The position numbers and the translations under genes were made by a program. From NCBI GenBank assembly GCA_045811525.1, contig JBJMTV010000037.1, positions 1-64,000 of the forward strand: 64,000 bases of DNA. The letters run 5' to 3'. Below, in pieces: positions 62,160 to 64,000 of the stretch (position 1 is its first letter; each line of letters starts with the position of its first letter). This stretch comes from VAZQ01 sp045811525 (GTDB taxonomy: Bacteria > Pseudomonadota > Alphaproteobacteria > Rhizobiales > Xanthobacteraceae). The notes beneath the pieces are model-generated. The model saw only the letters and a program-made list of their open reading frames with translations, made no database searches and was not told the DNA's origin.

Positions 62160-62593
62160 TCCTTGGTATTGGCTCCGATATCGTCGATGTGCGCCGGATC
62201 GAGCAGACGATCGAGCGGCATGGCGAGCGTTTCATCTCCCGCATTTTTACGGCAACCGAGCGCGCCAAGGCCGAGAGCCGCGCGCGCCGGGCGGAGACCT
62301 ACGCCAAGCGGTTTGCTGCGAAGGAGGCATGCGCCAAGGCCCTCGGAACCGGGTTGCGTGCTGGGGTGTTCTGGCGCGACATGGGGGTGGTCAACTTGCC
62401 CTCCGGCCGCCCCTCCATCGAGTTGAGCGGAGGTGCGCTTGCGCGACTGCAGGCCATCACGCCTGCCGGATACGATGCCCGCATCGATGTGACCATCACC
62501 GACGAAGGTCCAATGGCGCAAGCGCTGGTGGTGATCTCCGCCATTCCCCGCACCGATGGCGGCGCTTCGCTGGTTCCCGGAGGCATCATGTAA
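62156..62593 (+). CDS. acpS: holo-[acyl-carrier-protein] synthase
   Basis: This phosphopantetheinyl transferase activates ACP for fatty-acid synthesis. The product of 145 residues has MILGIGSDIVDVRRIEQTIE with the metal Asp, and AKRFAAKEACAKALGTGLR with the conserved Glu. It is coupled to pdxJ. lepB follows after a 192-base gap containing TTGACA (62602-62607), a possible -35 with no clear -10. Confidence 0.95.
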   Translation: MILGIGSDIVDVRRIEQTIERHGERFISRIFTATERAKAESRARRAETYAKRFAAKEACAKALGTGLRAGVFWRDMGVVNLPSGRPSIELSGGALARLQAITPAGYDARIDVTITDEGPMAQALVVISAIPRTDGGASLVPGGIM

Positions 62594-62785
62594 CCCGCGT
62601 TTTGACAGGCGTTTGCGCCTCGTGCTGCGAGCGGTTACAAGGGCGCGCCAGGATTCCTGGAGACTCCGCGGGACGCTGTTCATCCGCATAAATTTCTGAA
62701 CGCAACAGCATTTTTGGCTTCGAGGGGCAGGCCTACTCAGCAAGCGCCGCGGCAGACGGGTGCGGCAGCAAAAAGGACCAAGCAC

Positions 62786-63541
62786 ATGGGCGTGCCATCG
62801 ATGGCCAAAAAAAAGGAAGGCGGTGTTGCCGAAACCGGCCGCGTGATTGTGCACGCGTTGCTGATTGCGCTGGTCATCCGGACCTTCCTGTTTCAGCCAT
62901 TCAACATTCCATCCGGATCGATGAAGGCGACGCTGCTCATCGGCGACTATCTTTTTGTTTCAAAGTTTTCATATGGCTACAGCCACTATTCGCTTCCCCT
63001 GTCGCCGAATATTTTTCCCGGACGCATCTGGGCATCGCAGCCCAATCGGGGCGATGTCGTCGTCTTCCGACTGCCGAAGGACGACTCGACCGACTACATC
63101 AAGCGCGTGATCGGGTTGCCGGGTGACAACATCCAGATGATCGATGGCTTGCTGCACATCAATGGCGAGCCGATAAAGCGCGAGCGTATCGAGGATTTCA
63201 TCGATACCGACGAAGGCGCGCGCGACTCGCGCATCAAGCGTTGGCGCGAGACGTTGCCTAACGGCGTGAGCTACACCACCCTCGATCTGATGGATAACGG
63301 GTTTTACGACAACACTCCCGTATACCACGTTCCTGCAGGCCATTACTTCATGATGGGCGACAACCGAGACAACTCGACCGACAGCCGCGTCCTGAGCCAG
63401 GTTGGATACGTGCCATTCGAAAATATTGTCGGGCGCGCGCAAATTATCTTCTTCTCGATCCTCGAAGGGGAGCACGCGTGGATGGTGTGGCGCTGGCCAT
63501 GGTCGGTCCGCTGGGGCCGGCTGTTCACGATCGTTCGATGA
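62786..63541 (+). CDS. lepB: signal peptidase I
   Basis: This inner-membrane serine protease removes Sec and Tat signal peptides. The product of about 251 residues has one span (VIVHALLIALVIRTFLF). The catalytic Ser is in FNIPSGSMKATLL and the catalytic Lys is in DDSTDYIKRVIGLPGD. The GDNRDNSTDSR box follows. The ATG at 62786 has AAGGA upstream; an in-frame TTG at 62714 would add 24 basic residues, and an ATG at 62801 is another option. Its stop overlaps the rnc ATG. Confidence 0.95.
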   Translation: MGVPSMAKKKEGGVAETGRVIVHALLIALVIRTFLFQPFNIPSGSMKATLLIGDYLFVSKFSYGYSHYSLPLSPNIFPGRIWASQPNRGDVVVFRLPKDDSTDYIKRVIGLPGDNIQMIDGLLHINGEPIKRERIEDFIDTDEGARDSRIKRWRETLPNGVSYTTLDLMDNGFYDNTPVYHVPAGHYFMMGDNRDNSTDSRVLSQVGYVPFENIVGRAQIIFFSILEGEHAWMVWRWPWSVRWGRLFTIVR

Positions 63542-64000
63542 GCCGCAGGGAAACTACTCGATCGGCTTCGATCGAAGGCTCTGTCCCAGTCGCCCCCGAC
63601 AAACCGGCCAGCTCGGGCCCTTCAGAGGAAGCATTGCCGCTCGCGTTGGCAACGCGCGAGAAGAAGGGCACCAGAACCAGGCGAGCCAACCTCTCTGGGT
63701 TTGAAGAGCGGATCGGCTATCATTTCAGCGACCCGGCGCTGCTCGAGCAGGCGCTCACGCATATTTCTGCCCTGACTGGTGCACGCAACCGGGCCGGCTC
63801 CTATCAGCGGCTCGAATTCTTGGGCGATCACGTCCTTGGGCTGGTCATCTCCGATATGCTGTTTCGGGCCTTCGCCAAGGCAGACGAAGGTGAAATGTCG
63901 CGACGGCTTGCCGACCTCGTGCGCCAGGAGACCTGCGCCGAGGTCGCGCGTGCCATCGATCTCGGCAGTGCGATCATGCTCGGCTCTTCCGAAGCCAATG
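63538..64000 (+). CDS. rnc: ribonuclease III, 5' part (runs off the window)
   Basis: The frame opens at an ATG overlapping the lepB stop (ATGA) and is open to the window edge, 154 codons. After about 50 polar residues the RNase III domain begins (FEERIGYHFSDPALLEQAL), with the signature YQRLEFLGDHVLGLVISDML carrying the catalytic Glu and Asp. It cleaves double-stranded RNA, including rRNA precursors. The lepB-rnc order is conserved, normally followed by era. Confidence 0.94.
   Translation, partial: MSRRETTRSASIEGSVPVAPDKPASSGPSEEALPLALATREKKGTRTRRANLSGFEERIGYHFSDPALLEQALTHISALTGARNRAGSYQRLEFLGDHVLGLVISDMLFRAFAKADEGEMSRRLADLVRQETCAEVARAIDLGSAIMLGSSEAN

Overview
The window is chromosomal DNA from an alphaproteobacterium, most likely a member of the Hyphomicrobiales (Rhizobiales) near the Bradyrhizobium, Xanthobacter or Rhodoplanes group. 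This rests on high GC content, the gene orders argS-SPOR-nagZ-scpAB-tatABC-serS-surE-pcm and relA-pdxJ-acpS-lepB-rnc, a porin of the rhizobial Porin_2 type, a FATGY-type orphan receiver, and several tripartite tricarboxylate (Bug) receptors. The species cannot be named from the sequence alone.

Layout. 0-21 kb is a dense housekeeping block: argS, a SPOR-domain membrane protein, nagZ, scpA, scpB, tatABC, serS, surE, an orphan response regulator, pcm, an NlpD-like LysM/LytM lipoprotein, a DUF815 ATPase, yajC-secD-secF, an NDUFAF6-like phytoene-synthase homologue, a methyltransferase and trmFO. 21-34.4 kb is accessory: a GC-poor multi-membrane GtrII-like protein, then a catabolic cluster. The cluster holds a 2-hydroxyacid dehydrogenase, pobA, a carboxymuconolactone-decarboxylase-family protein, three Bug-type periplasmic receptors, a luciferase-like monooxygenase, an Asp/Glu-racemase-family enzyme, a nitronate-monooxygenase-like enzyme and a VOC dioxygenase. 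34.4-40.5 kb carries gatC, a small coupled gene, gatA and gatB, with an amidohydrolase between gatA and gatB. 40.5-45 kb is gene-poor and repeat-rich, with several very small genes, tRNA-Ser(GCU) and a porin interrupted by one stop codon. 45-52.8 kb holds a hydrolase, a TPR-methyltransferase fusion, a lytic transglycosylase, dapA, mscL and smpB. 52.9-56.8 kb is a pqqABCDE operon followed by a frameshifted peroxiredoxin. 56.7-64 kb returns to conserved synteny: family-5 uracil-DNA glycosylase, a NYN protein, rpoZ, rel, pdxJ, acpS, lepB and the start of rnc.

How the genes work together. The window covers envelope export (Tat, SecDF-YajC, LepB), peptidoglycan turnover (NagZ, Slt, NlpD-like, SPOR), the tRNA-dependent amidation route to Gln-/Asn-tRNA (GatCAB) and the stringent response (Rel with the omega subunit). 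The pqq operon would supply the cofactor of periplasmic dehydrogenases. The catabolic cluster suggests use of aromatic or organic acids, but it does not make a complete pathway here.

Most striking observations. One nonsense codon lies at the signal-peptide/mature junction of an otherwise open porin. A one-base frameshift breaks a peroxiredoxin. At least four copies of a palindromic intergenic repeat are present. A 25-residue Lys/Arg-rich peptide gene and a 78-codon gene wedged between gatC and gatA are both very small. The NlpD-like and phytoene-synthase-like proteins have lost their family catalytic residues. I found no CRISPR array, transposase, prophage or clearly new multi-gene system.
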